Shown piece by piece: positions 33,601-41,456 of a stretch of DNA of 64,000 bases. Position 1 is the first letter of the stretch, and each line of letters starts with the position of its first letter. Source of the stretch: a virus; IMG/VR virus record IMGVR_UViG_3300037541_000632, positions 37,265-101,264 of that record, one strand, 5' to 3'. The notes beneath the pieces were generated by a model that saw only the letters and a program-made list of their open reading frames with translations, was not told the DNA's origin and searched no databases. Both the position numbers and the translations under genes were made by a program.

Positions 33601-35019
33601 ACGTAGGATAACTTCCATTTTGTCTCTAGCAAATGTATATAACACTCTAAGCTCGTCCATTGTAGTGACATCCATCGGAAGTCCAACCAAGGCGAAGCTT
33701 ATAAACACATCCGTAACAAACGGATGGAAAATATCATTATAATAATCTACAAGATCTTGTATTTGCAGACTACGATAAATAAATGGCCAAGCACGGAATA
33801 CTGTGTCCACGTCCTTGCAAGCATATGGAATAAGTATGTCGTCAGGTATAGCACCGTAACCACCGTCTACCATTAAAGCTTTATTTTGCTTAACCCACAA
33901 AACAAGCTCCAGGTCATAGCGACCCAGGTCCGTGTATTTCATGGCTATACGTTCCAAGGAAAGGTCTTCAGATTCATTAGCTGTCTGCTGAGCAAACTCA
34001 GTATCGAATATACACTTCTCATACCAGTTTAGGCCTAGCACATGATGTAACCAAGGAGCATCCGCAGCAAAGTGATGCCCTATATATTTAACATGTTCCT
34101 GATCTAACCATTCAGAAAGTATAGCACCAGCTTCTTTATAAGATACATCAAATACATAGTTACCTTTGTCATCCATCCAGCGGACGTAACAAGCTTTTCC
34201 TGGAGCCCAGCAAAACTGGGTGCTACGCAGTTTACCATCGATATGATTGTTACCTGCCCACTCGCAGTCAACACTGATTACATTAAAACTATTTTGTTTC
34301 CAATTACTAACCACGCGTTTTAAATCTGCAGAGTTAGTAATTGTCTCGTAATCCAAAGCAACTCTATTTGTATTCAGATTGCATATGTCCCTATGCATTC
34401 TATTTATTTCCCGGGCCTCTGTGCGGAACTTCTCTATGTACTCGGGATTAGTTACAAGCTTATAAGTGTCGTCTATTAAATATAATTTAGCTTTATATTT
34501 TTTATTGTAAAACCAGCCACTCTTAGCATCGCTGAGAGATAGCTTAATGTCGGTAAGCAAATCAAAGATAGGCTTACCAATGCACACAATAATTTTAGGA
34601 CTAACGGCTTGTATTTCTTCCTCTAAAGATGGAAGTGCCCAGTTAACAATTTCCTTTGGTATCTTAACTCTTTCATTCTTTGGTAAAAGCCATTTAACCA
34701 AAGATGTGTAGTAGCACTTATATAAGTCTATACCCTCTTGATTAAAGATGTCAGAGAATATTACACCAGCATCTGAACGAAGGTAACGAGGCTGTACTCT
34801 AACACCCTCATTACCGTCCCTTCCTTTAATAAATCTACTAGCCTCCTGCGGTGAAATGCAAGAAGAGATAAACATTATATCTGCAGGACTTACACCCTGC
34901 CCCGCCACAAATGTTACACCATTATGCCCACGTATAGATCCAGTTTTTTCAACTAGAGATAATGGCGGTAAACTATAGTCAGGAACAGGTATTACCTTGT
35001 CCTTCTTTTGATTCTCCAT
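30619..35019 (-). CDS. Family A DNA polymerase fused to UDG-like domain, with intein
   Basis: 1466 codons. Residues about 25-200 look like a family-4 uracil-DNA glycosylase fold (ADIMFISS; LEEEIQAVSPKIIVCIGKP). A 3'-5' exonuclease follows: D251-x-E253 (ISVDCEWAG), HHFAADAPWL, and YACKDVD. The PolA palm has motif A D747 (ESDYQTAEIRGLAFISGD) and motif C as LYDSVV (D1399). Motif B is cut by an intein (861-1265): KVGNFS then, after splicing, SAYGAS. The ligated enzyme is about 1061 residues. It copies phage DNA with the primase and helicases encoded upstream. The intein is double-coded (see 31278-32336). Confidence 0.85.
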   Translation of the reverse strand: MENQKKDKVIPVPDYSLPPLSLVEKTGSIRGHNGVTFVAGQGVSPADIMFISSCISPQEASRFIKGRDGNEGVRVQPRYLRSDAGVIFSDIFNQEGIDLYKCYYTSLVKWLLPKNERVKIPKEIVNWALPSLEEEIQAVSPKIIVCIGKPIFDLLTDIKLSLSDAKSGWFYNKKYKAKLYLIDDTYKLVTNPEYIEKFRTEAREINRMHRDICNLNTNRVALDYETITNSADLKRVVSNWKQNSFNVISVDCEWAGNNHIDGKLRSTQFCWAPGKACYVRWMDDKGNYVFDVSYKEAGAILSEWLDQEHVKYIGHHFAADAPWLHHVLGLNWYEKCIFDTEFAQQTANESEDLSLERIAMKYTDLGRYDLELVLWVKQNKALMVDGGYGAIPDDILIPYACKDVDTVFRAWPFIYRSLQIQDLVDYYNDIFHPFVTDVFISFALVGLPMDVTTMDELRVLYTFARDKMEVILREDIHTEAKNFVLMAFATRLPPELASEKYLEFISLVVNSEHAQAWAVLKGAAKKPDDVPKLKAIFDHFIDSAHFNIRSAAHLKRWLFSVKGYEPIKSTSNKEKGLPATAWEKIKSMPPEAQKNYNPAVDKQTLQILSEKNNDRILRKLLQLNAVGNICKAFLKEADIDADGNVVKENGLHFYLCSDNRVHGQMSTTETGRPRSWKPNSLNWPSYVNSMISNGISDLFGKIKERGELPEEFDKFIVKDAKGEYKIEVPSIRSCVKAPEGWCFVESDYQTAEIRGLAFISGDKNLIDIVCNPDLNFAVTKDDKKVRLSFPHEVFPASTQEEYKHLLISPDDPSLIRKDDGSLKHPKQDLHWSLAEMVHVKPREVLDDKKDRGAAKVGNFSCISKDSYVRTPSGPKLVTNISLDDMLWDGLEWVSHEGTQYQGNRFTIRYQGLAATPDHVIWLANGNKCCFGDAAINGWKIKEEQTLPLFRPQSQNVKSPLSRNDSALLQRHARIFCKLQRSRDKSIIHFSRRLCTMGFRPMADYKLQRFGFRSYRQFRALLERKFAPCNAADESTEYKSIKMVLSYARRSYNNYAPEFTSGHADHLEHASNGCNRKRDIRESKVRRIKKSECNTIKCESITSQKSNKIESRLECRRETDNEIVSERINRSGCNSTCKQAQRVNSEYSKSQATRRVCFTARLSLRYRLCRQHCKKTDSLRFIRRAVSSRLGKIIRKVRVNQSEDREAWLKAQRSYYSQIDETGDGGRAVRSILEEKGFKLTKEPVYDIINAGPRHRFTANGVLISNSAYGASASTLERKIEQDTGKKPEEGTGQRLLKALEKRQPVAQDFLIKMERVPEKPGYYRASSGRIRHFSSHDPKYLDDIDEHLTMGLFKSMGREARNFPMQESVAATAARAGKWLLDAYIKLNMKARPLIILYDSVVTLCPLEERFKVAQLHQLFMTDENTWEYHGRKMNYPIDQLFCYRWSAKPTKDETKLLEDKNYKTN
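31225..32439 (-). other. Polymerase intein
   Basis: Intein of 405 codons from Cys861 to Asn1265, with Ser1266 as the +1 residue. Block A CISKDSYVRTPSG; block B includes TPDH (H918). The C-terminal block reads EPVYDIINAGPRHRFTANGV then LISN, so the penultimate residue is Ser rather than the usual His. Between about 945 and 1240 the frame is open, but its product is Ser/Arg/Cys-rich and unlike protein, because that DNA carries the HNH gene in another frame. Confidence 0.8.
31278..32336 (-). CDS. HNH homing endonuclease nested out of frame in intein
   Basis: 352 codons on the same strand as the polymerase but in the +1 frame. The true start may be M1 (32336), M38 (32225) or M61 (32156); the first 40-60 residues overlap real intein coding. 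Clear HNH-type signature: RYHAMIQRCYKD (65-76), NYKGRGIKV, LDFDRIDNSGHYSKENLRLV (115-134; D118, H125 and N130 as likely key residues). The tail has four HTH-like repeats: NMLQMGVTEKEIFEKV, KLYRKGLTDQDVIAHV, KLIRSGLSDEQLVAAW, RLMRQGMEDAQLEAYS. It ends at 31278, 12 bases inside intein block F. Probably cuts intein-less alleles. Confidence 0.85.
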   Translation of the reverse strand: MKEHSTKEIDSQSDIKVWRQLQITSSGLLTEINVASGMPLSTAGKSKRNKPFRCSDPRAKMLRARYHAMIQRCYKDTHVSSVNYKGRGIKVLFTSLGDFVQWALDLWPTTNFKGLDFDRIDNSGHYSKENLRLVTRLMNLRNTRASKWSFRTRAEAIITTHPNLPVAMRTIWNMLQMGVTEKEIFEKVKSGELKSRNAILSNAKVLQARNLIKLNLDLSVGEKQIMKLYRKGLTDQDVIAHVNKHKELTLSIRKARQREESALQRASRLGIGFADSTVRKLIRSGLSDEQLVAAWEKSSAKLESISQKIERLGLKLSVATTHRLMRQGMEDAQLEAYSKKRVLSSQKSLSTI

Positions 35020-35167
35020 ATTCTTTCAAAACCTCTTCTAGAAATACACACTCATCGTAACGACAGACCCGAAGGCCAGCGTCGAAATCTTCCATAACTG
35101 GCTCATCGTTTAATTTATAAAGATGAGCCAGTCTGGCTGTCAGTTTAAGCTTTAATTTCTTGTCCAC
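34979..35167 (-). CDS. Small protein ahead of polymerase, GTG start
   Basis: 62 residues from GTG 35167, charged, beginning MDKKLKLKLTARLAHLYKLN and ending in a Gly/Glu-rich tail. It fills the 125-base space between the gene at 35145 and the polymerase, overlapping both by 23 and 41 bases. Both overlaps are in different frames. No recognised domain. It could be non-coding spacing, but this phage leaves little intergenic DNA. Confidence 0.5.
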   Translation of the reverse strand: MDKKLKLKLTARLAHLYKLNDEPVMEDFDAGLRVCRYDECVFLEEVLKEYGESKEGQGNTCS

Positions 35168-36338
35168 TTGATGATTCAGCTAGCATGTACCAATTGATCT
35201 TCAAGTAGTCAATAGCTTTCGCTGTGTAGCGCGCCTGAAAACGAACACAGGGTTCAGGACTGTATAGATAGGCAGGATTGTCTAATTCAAGTTTGTTACC
35301 CTGCGCATCCGTAGGATTGGGCTTTTTCTTGCAGAACACCTGACACACAACAACCATATTGGCACGAGCCATTTCTGATTTGAGAATAGGCGTGCGATGC
35401 GTAGAATTTTTAGTATGAAACACATTGCGTAGCAGCTCCTGGAAATCACTTTTTCTAATAAGATTATTAGTAGAAGGATCAATCCATGAGTCAGAGAACA
35501 AAGAATAAAGCTGGTCACTGTTCAAAAGTCCCAGGCGTGTAAGCTGATCTGCCTTACACTGCTTATTACCTTTTCTGGAAATGTACTGGCTAAGACTTTC
35601 ATCAGTAGATATGTACACGCCATTATCTTTATTATTATCAATATTTAAGTAATTAACTTTAGCAGCAGGCTTTACAGTTGGCTGGGCTATTTTGGCGCGC
35701 AAAACTAATATTTCAGCCTCCAGCTCACGCCGCTTGTTACGTTCAATAAAAAGCTGATCAACAATATTAGTAATATGATGAACTGCATCAATAACATATT
35801 GTTTGTCATCCGAAGTAGGTGTAACCTGCGTGCTACGGGGAGCCTCTTTAATATTGCGTGAAGTGCTAGTCCGGATTGCTGCGGGCTGTGCTTGATAAAG
35901 CGGAAGATTAGAATGCATAGCCTTTTGCTGTGACAACCAAACGCGCATGTCTGCTTTAATAAGATCACTCAAACGAATATGTGCCTTATTAATAAGGTAA
36001 TCTACACCTTCAAGAGTCCACAGCAATTGACGTGTACGTTTGGTTGGTTTGATTTCCTCCGTAACAAAATGCGTTGGCGCGTCATCATGATAGACAGTAA
36101 AGTTATCACTGTAACATGTACCATAACTAGCCAAGTTCTTTGCGCTTACACAAATAAGTTTAGCAAAATTGCTATTAGTAATTAACCATTTTGGTTGCGT
36201 TGTGTCAGCAAGTTTAGCTTCAGCTGTAAAGTACCAAGCATCCTGCTTATTTCCAATCTTATACTGTTTCCAGTAAGTACCTCCGCTACGGACGCGGTGA
36301 TTAATTTCATTAGTAGTGTATGTAGTTTTTGTGCTCAT
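35145..36338 (-). CDS. Hypothetical protein with central coiled coil
   Basis: 397 residues. An N-terminal domain with VRSGGTYWKQYKIGNKQDAW, a Thr/Ser-rich linker, a short coiled coil near 190-215 (IERNKRRELEAEILVLRAKI) and an unknown C-terminal domain. No motif recognised. It is 1 base downstream of the primase gene and upstream of the polymerase, so it is likely a replication accessory. Function unknown. Confidence 0.7.
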   Translation of the reverse strand: MSTKTTYTTNEINHRVRSGGTYWKQYKIGNKQDAWYFTAEAKLADTTQPKWLITNSNFAKLICVSAKNLASYGTCYSDNFTVYHDDAPTHFVTEEIKPTKRTRQLLWTLEGVDYLINKAHIRLSDLIKADMRVWLSQQKAMHSNLPLYQAQPAAIRTSTSRNIKEAPRSTQVTPTSDDKQYVIDAVHHITNIVDQLFIERNKRRELEAEILVLRAKIAQPTVKPAAKVNYLNIDNNKDNGVYISTDESLSQYISRKGNKQCKADQLTRLGLLNSDQLYSLFSDSWIDPSTNNLIRKSDFQELLRNVFHTKNSTHRTPILKSEMARANMVVVCQVFCKKKPNPTDAQGNKLELDNPAYLYSPEPCVRFQARYTAKAIDYLKINWYMLAESSSGQEIKA

Positions 36339-36339
36339 G

Positions 36340-37617
36340 TCAGTTTATATGTTTGTATACCAAATGAAGTGCGTCGTCATAGTCCATTTCACCGACATCC
36401 TTGTATTGCGCAGGAATGTCAGCAAAGACAACTTCAACACTTCTCTCACTCATCAATTGTTTAATTCTATTAGCCATCTCTTGACCTGCTTTGTCGTTGT
36501 CGGCAACGACGATTAGTTTTTTGAATTTACTAACCAGCAAGTCAGCGTGACGCTCACTCATATACTTACCAAGAAGAGCAATACATCCTGGACCAATACG
36601 AGCAGCATCTAAAGGACCCTCCACAATACAAGCTGTAGGTTTTCTAAGCCCCAGCGTTTTATTGAAATTGATAGCAGCATCTAAACCCATCAGAGTTTCA
36701 TTACGCTGCATACCAAAAGCGGTCTTATATTTGGAAGGTTTCCACTCAATAGTGTAGCCCTCTAACTTAATTTCTATCCCGGGAATTGGTTCCCATTTAC
36801 CAGTCTCTGCATTCTTCTGTTCAGTGGCTACCCAGCTATTTTTATAAGGGTGAAGGTAGTATTTTAAATCACCTTCTACACGCTCAATAATACGAGCCTG
36901 CCATCCGACCTGCACGCCATTAATAAAAGAATAGAAAACTATTCTACCTTGTGGCGTGTCTTTGAAATCAAGTGGAAGACGCTTGTAGAAAATACCCTTT
37001 TCGGCACTCTCCGGACTTTCCCGTGTACAGAATGAACACTTGAATTGCTTATACAAAAGATCCAAGTCATACCTTCTGTCTTTTAAATAAACGACAGCAG
37101 GATGAAATGGTGGTAAATCAGTGATCGGAATCACCGCCCCTGGATCCATTGGAACCAGATTACCATTTCCATCATCAACCAAACTAGCGGCCCGCTGAGT
37201 AGCAGCCTGAATAATTTTAGAAGATATATTACGTAACCCTCTCTTTTCAAGAGTAGGATACTTTCTCTCATTCAGCAAATCAGATACCTTATACTTGGTA
37301 TTAGTTTTGTGACAGACGGCACTGTAATCTTTAGCTAGTTCATCTCTTAAGTAACCATGCTTTTGAATCCAGTCGTCCGTCTGCCTATATCTGGAAGCAT
37401 TTACAGTTAAATGCTTACTTTGTATTTCCTTTCTTCCGTCTGTTTTTAAACATTCAGGAGAAGGTAAATAAATATGAAAACCGTTGGACTCGTTACGAAT
37501 TACCGCAGGTCCGTGCAAGCGGCTCAAAGCTTCCGCAAGTATCAGAATGTCCCTCGGTATTGTGCTCGAGGAAAGACCCTGCGTCGTGTTGACTTCCGTG
37601 TGCATAAAGATGGTCAA
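36340..37617 (-). CDS. DNA primase with TOPRIM domain
   Basis: 425 residues. A two-cysteine hook KCSFC (193-197) precedes the catalytic TOPRIM: ACIVEGPLDAARIG (E333, D337) and VVADNDKAGQE (D373-N-D375), the acidic E and DxD pattern that binds Mg2+. TOPRIM primases make RNA primers. There is no helicase domain, as in T4 gp61; the helicase is encoded at 39015. The start overlaps the 3' end of the upstream gene by 125 bases in another frame. The N-terminal PRDILILAEALSRLHG looks genuine, so this overlap is probably real coding by the primase. Confidence 0.8.
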   Translation of the reverse strand: MTIFMHTEVNTTQGLSSSTIPRDILILAEALSRLHGPAVIRNESNGFHIYLPSPECLKTDGRKEIQSKHLTVNASRYRQTDDWIQKHGYLRDELAKDYSAVCHKTNTKYKVSDLLNERKYPTLEKRGLRNISSKIIQAATQRAASLVDDGNGNLVPMDPGAVIPITDLPPFHPAVVYLKDRRYDLDLLYKQFKCSFCTRESPESAEKGIFYKRLPLDFKDTPQGRIVFYSFINGVQVGWQARIIERVEGDLKYYLHPYKNSWVATEQKNAETGKWEPIPGIEIKLEGYTIEWKPSKYKTAFGMQRNETLMGLDAAINFNKTLGLRKPTACIVEGPLDAARIGPGCIALLGKYMSERHADLLVSKFKKLIVVADNDKAGQEMANRIKQLMSERSVEVVFADIPAQYKDVGEMDYDDALHLVYKHIN

Positions 37618-38959
37618 AGAAATTTAACTGGCTAGCAAATATATCAAGCTTCCTATTGCGGATTTTATTTATAAACAATGTGCATCTCAGATTATCAACA
37701 GCATCACGACGATAACTAGCGAAGGCAGACCAATCAATGAAATTAAACTTTTTAAAGTTAATTAGGAAGTCATGTACAGCTAGGTTAGCAGTAATTTCAG
37801 CAAAAAGAGTTTGTTCAAATTCGACAGCTAACAACTTAAGAATACTAGGTTTATAATATTTAGAAAGACTTAAAGCTACAAGTTTGGCATATACAGGAAT
37901 TGAATATGATTTAATAAAATTATAGTAATCAGTGTAAGTCAGTTTTTCAACATTCGAACCAAGCTCTTTTAGAATTTTAGAAGCTAGTGCGATTTCTTTG
38001 AAGACATAGCTCTCAGTAGTGCCCTCGGACATCTCATCGATCTGGTCCTTGATGTAGTCAAGTTCGCCGGGTCGAATAGTGTCGCAATGTTCTTTGAGAA
38101 TCTCATCAAAATTACGAATCAAGTCTAAAAGACTGAAAGCCAATTGTTTAGACTCAATAATTTTACAAATCTTAACGACGGATATTTTATTAATTACACC
38201 TGAATCAATCCTTCTAGCTGCACTTCTAGCTGCTGCCGGGGTAAGCATTTTGTCCTCTGATGCTTCTGCAAGTCTCTCGATAAGATCGTATTCCGTAGGG
38301 TTACGTTCCGGGTTTGATAGACGGTCAAAACATCCAGCCTCAGTGTAATGCGTTCCTTCCAAGCCATTTCCCGGAGCACCATCTTCATGGTTCCGGGAAA
38401 CTGCTTGATGTCGCAAAGATATTTTTTCTACAGGTTCGAATTCTTTTTTCAAGGCAGTCCCGGAATCAGAAATGGCTTGGTTTTCTTCTCTGATTTCCAG
38501 AGAACCTTCAGGAGAGTTAATACTCTCCAAAAGGGATGCGCGTCTAGCGCGTCGCATATTCGCATGTATGAGCTGCATCTTTCTGCGCGCCTTATCTCCT
38601 GCTACGCGCCAGTACGAACCATGATTGCGACCATGACGCACAGCTAGAAAGTCTTCGATCTTACCTTCTCTTTTAAGTTCAGCAAAGATGTCATCGGCTT
38701 TGCGTTCTCTAAAATTTAAACGATTACATACCCAGACTTTGGATACAAATTTACCAAGGTCATTCATGTGTTTAATTAACTCAAACACTTCACCTTTGGT
38801 TCTTTCTTCCAAACTAGCGTAACCAAGTTTTATGGTTAGCTCTGGTATATCCTTCTCGGATACAGTCACCATATGATCAGGTATATTGATCGTATTGTGA
38901 GCAACAGGACGACGTGGACGGCGCTCAGTCTTAACAAATTTCGCAGGTTTCCAAAGCAT
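37493..38959 (-). CDS. Hypothetical replication-module protein
   Basis: 488 residues from ATG 38959; a longer frame to 39136 overlaps the helicase and looks non-coding. A basic N-terminus (KFVKTERRPRRP) is followed by a winged-helix-like stretch (VFELIKHMNDLGKFVSKVWV), a charged linker and a long helical C-terminal domain. The last 40 residues (His/Gly/Cys-rich) lie inside the primase start and may be non-functional. It lies between the helicase and primase genes; a loader or initiator role is possible but unproven. Confidence 0.6.
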   Translation of the reverse strand: MLWKPAKFVKTERRPRRPVAHNTINIPDHMVTVSEKDIPELTIKLGYASLEERTKGEVFELIKHMNDLGKFVSKVWVCNRLNFRERKADDIFAELKREGKIEDFLAVRHGRNHGSYWRVAGDKARRKMQLIHANMRRARRASLLESINSPEGSLEIREENQAISDSGTALKKEFEPVEKISLRHQAVSRNHEDGAPGNGLEGTHYTEAGCFDRLSNPERNPTEYDLIERLAEASEDKMLTPAAARSAARRIDSGVINKISVVKICKIIESKQLAFSLLDLIRNFDEILKEHCDTIRPGELDYIKDQIDEMSEGTTESYVFKEIALASKILKELGSNVEKLTYTDYYNFIKSYSIPVYAKLVALSLSKYYKPSILKLLAVEFEQTLFAEITANLAVHDFLINFKKFNFIDWSAFASYRRDAVDNLRCTLFINKIRNRKLDIFASQLNFFDHLYAHGSQHDAGSFLEHNTEGHSDTCGSFEPLARTCGNS

Positions 38960-39014
38960 AAGGGTCCAGATGTTAGCAAGGCGCAATGGGTGCGCAACAC
39001 AAATTTGCGTTTTT

Positions 39015-40529
39015 TTACACCCAAGGCGACACTCGCTGATACTCGTACTCTCTCTTGTATGGAACAGCTTTTGCTTCGCTAAATCTAGACTTGGAAATGA
39101 AGAAGAATTGCTTGGTGGCGTACGTGGCAGTATCATCTAACTCTGATCCTACCCGGTAGTCTTTGCGCTTCTTATTCTTTTCTTGATCAATCTGTTTGGC
39201 ATACTCTTCCGAGTACAAGCTGGATATACCTATGATGGCAGAATAATTTCTGCCCATAGTTTTACACTCTGATAAATCTTGAGAATCTATTTTAACTTTG
39301 TTTACGGAAGCAGGTACTGCCTGAGCAAAAGCAATAGCCACAAAATTTCTTTTACGGCAAAGCTCTTCTAGAGCGTCTGCAGCGGCCTGGTATATGTGAC
39401 GTGTTTTATCGCCTGCCTCAGCCATAGAGCCAAGCGCGCCACCAATCCAGTCCAGTATTACGTAGTCTACTGTTTTTCCGCTACCCTTCTCATATGTATC
39501 AATTTCATCTTCAATCTTTTTTATCATATTTATATCAGCTTGTTTTTGGAAGTTACCCCAGTTAATGAACTGGGCGTCCCCCGAATTTAAGCTGAAAGCT
39601 TTGTCTCTGAATTCCAGATAACGTTGCAACTCATTGGGTGTGAGCTTGTCCTTAAAAATACCTTGGCTGATAGTTCTGTGTGGAATACTACACTTGTTGG
39701 CGACTATACGACGATACAGTTCATCATGCTTTTGCTCTGTTGAAATGTATAACCCGGAAGCTCCATTTATATAAGAGAATGCGCTAGCCAACTGGCATGC
39801 TACAATTGTTTTACCAGAGCCTGTACCTCCGATAAATAAATAGGCATGTCCTTTTCTAAACGATGAGATAGTTTCATTCAGTTTAGGAATGTCACAATCC
39901 AGTGTTTCAACTAGAGCTTTATTAGGATCATCGAACGCATCAATATCAGACAGTTCAATTCTGTCCGGGACATTGACTAGAAGCTTACCGCCGTCATCCA
40001 GCCTATTAATAAGCGTGACATCAGTTTCACATAATAAAGCCAAGTCGTCTAAATTAACACCGAGCAAAGAAGCGCTGTTGATAATCTTCTTAGCTCTGGT
40101 GTTCTTTAGATAATACGGTATGCCTGTATTGACCAGATATGCCGTATCTTCTCCGCTAGGAAAGGGTGCAATGACTTCTTCAAAGTATTTAATAATATCT
40201 GGAATTTCAGAAAACCCTACAACTTCGCCTTTACTAGCACGCTCGTTTAGAACTGTTTGTAACTGCGGAGTACCTATAGGTCTGAATATGCTTTCGCTAG
40301 CACCCTCGAATAAACTATTATATCCACGAATGGCGTCATAGATTATGTTGTGATAATGCTCTTCGAAGTCATCTGAATGTTTATCTTTAAACCCAGATTT
40401 TAAACACAGTACTGAGCTGAATTTTTTGAAACTTTGAAGGTTAGTTCTACAAATGGCTACAATAGCTTGTTCAAACCATTTATAATTCTTGTCTATATAA
40501 ACTTCTAATTGTTTCGGGCATTTAGCCAT
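39015..40529 (-). CDS. DnaB-like replicative helicase
   Basis: 504 residues. The helical N-terminal domain resembles DnaB/gp41-type collars. The RecA-fold motor has Walker A GGTGSGKT (234-241), a strand GLYISTEQKHDELYRRI, Walker B DYVILDWIGG, and the sensor-like FVAIAFAQAVPASV. DnaB-family rings unwind DNA 5'-3' ahead of the fork, partnered by the separate primase here. The start is 25 bases inside the upstream gene. Confidence 0.8.
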   Translation of the reverse strand: MAKCPKQLEVYIDKNYKWFEQAIVAICRTNLQSFKKFSSVLCLKSGFKDKHSDDFEEHYHNIIYDAIRGYNSLFEGASESIFRPIGTPQLQTVLNERASKGEVVGFSEIPDIIKYFEEVIAPFPSGEDTAYLVNTGIPYYLKNTRAKKIINSASLLGVNLDDLALLCETDVTLINRLDDGGKLLVNVPDRIELSDIDAFDDPNKALVETLDCDIPKLNETISSFRKGHAYLFIGGTGSGKTIVACQLASAFSYINGASGLYISTEQKHDELYRRIVANKCSIPHRTISQGIFKDKLTPNELQRYLEFRDKAFSLNSGDAQFINWGNFQKQADINMIKKIEDEIDTYEKGSGKTVDYVILDWIGGALGSMAEAGDKTRHIYQAAADALEELCRKRNFVAIAFAQAVPASVNKVKIDSQDLSECKTMGRNYSAIIGISSLYSEEYAKQIDQEKNKKRKDYRVGSELDDTATYATKQFFFISKSRFSEAKAVPYKREYEYQRVSPWV

Positions 40530-41143
40530 AGCAAAATATCTTTGATTGGATAACCAAGGGTTTGAGCTGCACGATACATATGCGGCCTCGTGTTGTAAAA
40601 ATCTAAGGCGTCTTTTCCGAAAAATAACTTTATCTTATCATTACCATGTCCTAGCAAAACGCGAACGTGCGGTGGATAGCTTGTAGTCAAACTGTTCAAG
40701 TATTCAATAGTAACAGCATTAATTTGTTTAGTGCCAGTCAATCTGGTTAAAGAGCGTTCAACAAAATCAATTTCATATTTTAAGTCTACAACATTACTAT
40801 CAGAGTCAGCATCAAACATAGGATCTCTCCCGGATAATTCTGCTGCATCTTTAGCTTGTCTATAAGCCTTCCGTGATGCGGTATATTCTACATACCATTT
40901 ACGGCACGCAGGTCCATACATTGCATTTGGGAAGGGACCAAGAGTATTTCGGCATTGAGAAAATGCAGCGTCTACAAACAATTCTGGAGAAGCATTTAAC
41001 TCTTCACAGACTAGCGCAGCTTTCTGCCAGTGAATAAAATCACCAGCTTTAGCTTTGTAGGTGTCGTTATATAACGAACGCTTTTTCTCTATGTAATGAT
41101 TCCGAATTTCTCTAGCAACAGCGTCTAGGCGATCATCGTTCAT
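40505..41143 (-). CDS. Hypothetical protein
   Basis: 212 residues, helical, beginning MNDDRLDAVAREIRNHYIEK. The C-terminal half holds TSYPPHVRVLLGHGNDKIKL. No family recognised. It overlaps the helicase start by 25 bases and shares its first base with the stop of the next gene. Coupling to the helicase suggests a loader or accessory role, but no sequence motif supports it. Confidence 0.7.
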   Translation of the reverse strand: MNDDRLDAVAREIRNHYIEKKRSLYNDTYKAKAGDFIHWQKAALVCEELNASPELFVDAAFSQCRNTLGPFPNAMYGPACRKWYVEYTASRKAYRQAKDAAELSGRDPMFDADSDSNVVDLKYEIDFVERSLTRLTGTKQINAVTIEYLNSLTTSYPPHVRVLLGHGNDKIKLFFGKDALDFYNTRPHMYRAAQTLGYPIKDILLWLNARNN

Positions 41144-41379
41144 TAACGTCGTAGTAGTGCGATGTAGTGCTTATCTATATCTAATTTACGCCTATAATTT
41201 TCAATAGGATAACGATAGTCTAAGTCAACGATGTTGTTGGGATCATTTACAAAGACAGCCATTTCCGTCTTGTTTCTAAAACGACGATAAATGAACCAAC
41301 CATCGTCATGATCCAATTCCTCGGGGGTCATTGCCCATCTTGGTTTTTCTTCTGATAACTTTTTAGAGATACGTCCCAT
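41143..41379 (-). CDS. Small hypothetical protein, two possible starts
   Basis: 78 residues from ATG 41379, or 62 from ATG 41331. The inner start overlaps the stop of an upstream start-less frame as ATGA. The protein from M17 reads MTPEELDHDDGWFIYRRF and looks globular. A short arginine-rich C-terminus ends LLRR. No domain recognised. It lies just downstream of the UvsW-like helicase. Function unknown. Confidence 0.65.
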   Translation of the reverse strand: MGRISKKLSEEKPRWAMTPEELDHDDGWFIYRRFRNKTEMAVFVNDPNNIVDLDYRYPIENYRRKLDIDKHYIALLRR

Positions 41380-41456
41380 TTATATATTTCCTCAGTTGAT
41401 AGTGGGTCACTTATTTCCCATGGATGACGACCTCCGTCAAGATAATCGTTGTTTAT
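41328..41456 (-). CDS. Possible 42-aa gene with no standard start codon
   Basis: The frame from ATA 41456 (overlapping the helicase TAA as ATATAA) to TGA 41330-41328 reads as a plausible protein (NNDYLDGGRHPWEISDPL, then STEEIYKWD). It fills a stretch otherwise without a gene and ends in an ATGA junction with the inner start of the next gene. No ATG, GTG or TTG precedes it. It may use AUA, be a -1 frameshift extension of the helicase, or be chance. Confidence 0.35.
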   Translation of the reverse strand: MNNDYLDGGRHPWEISDPLSTEEIYKWDVSLKSYQKKNQDGQ

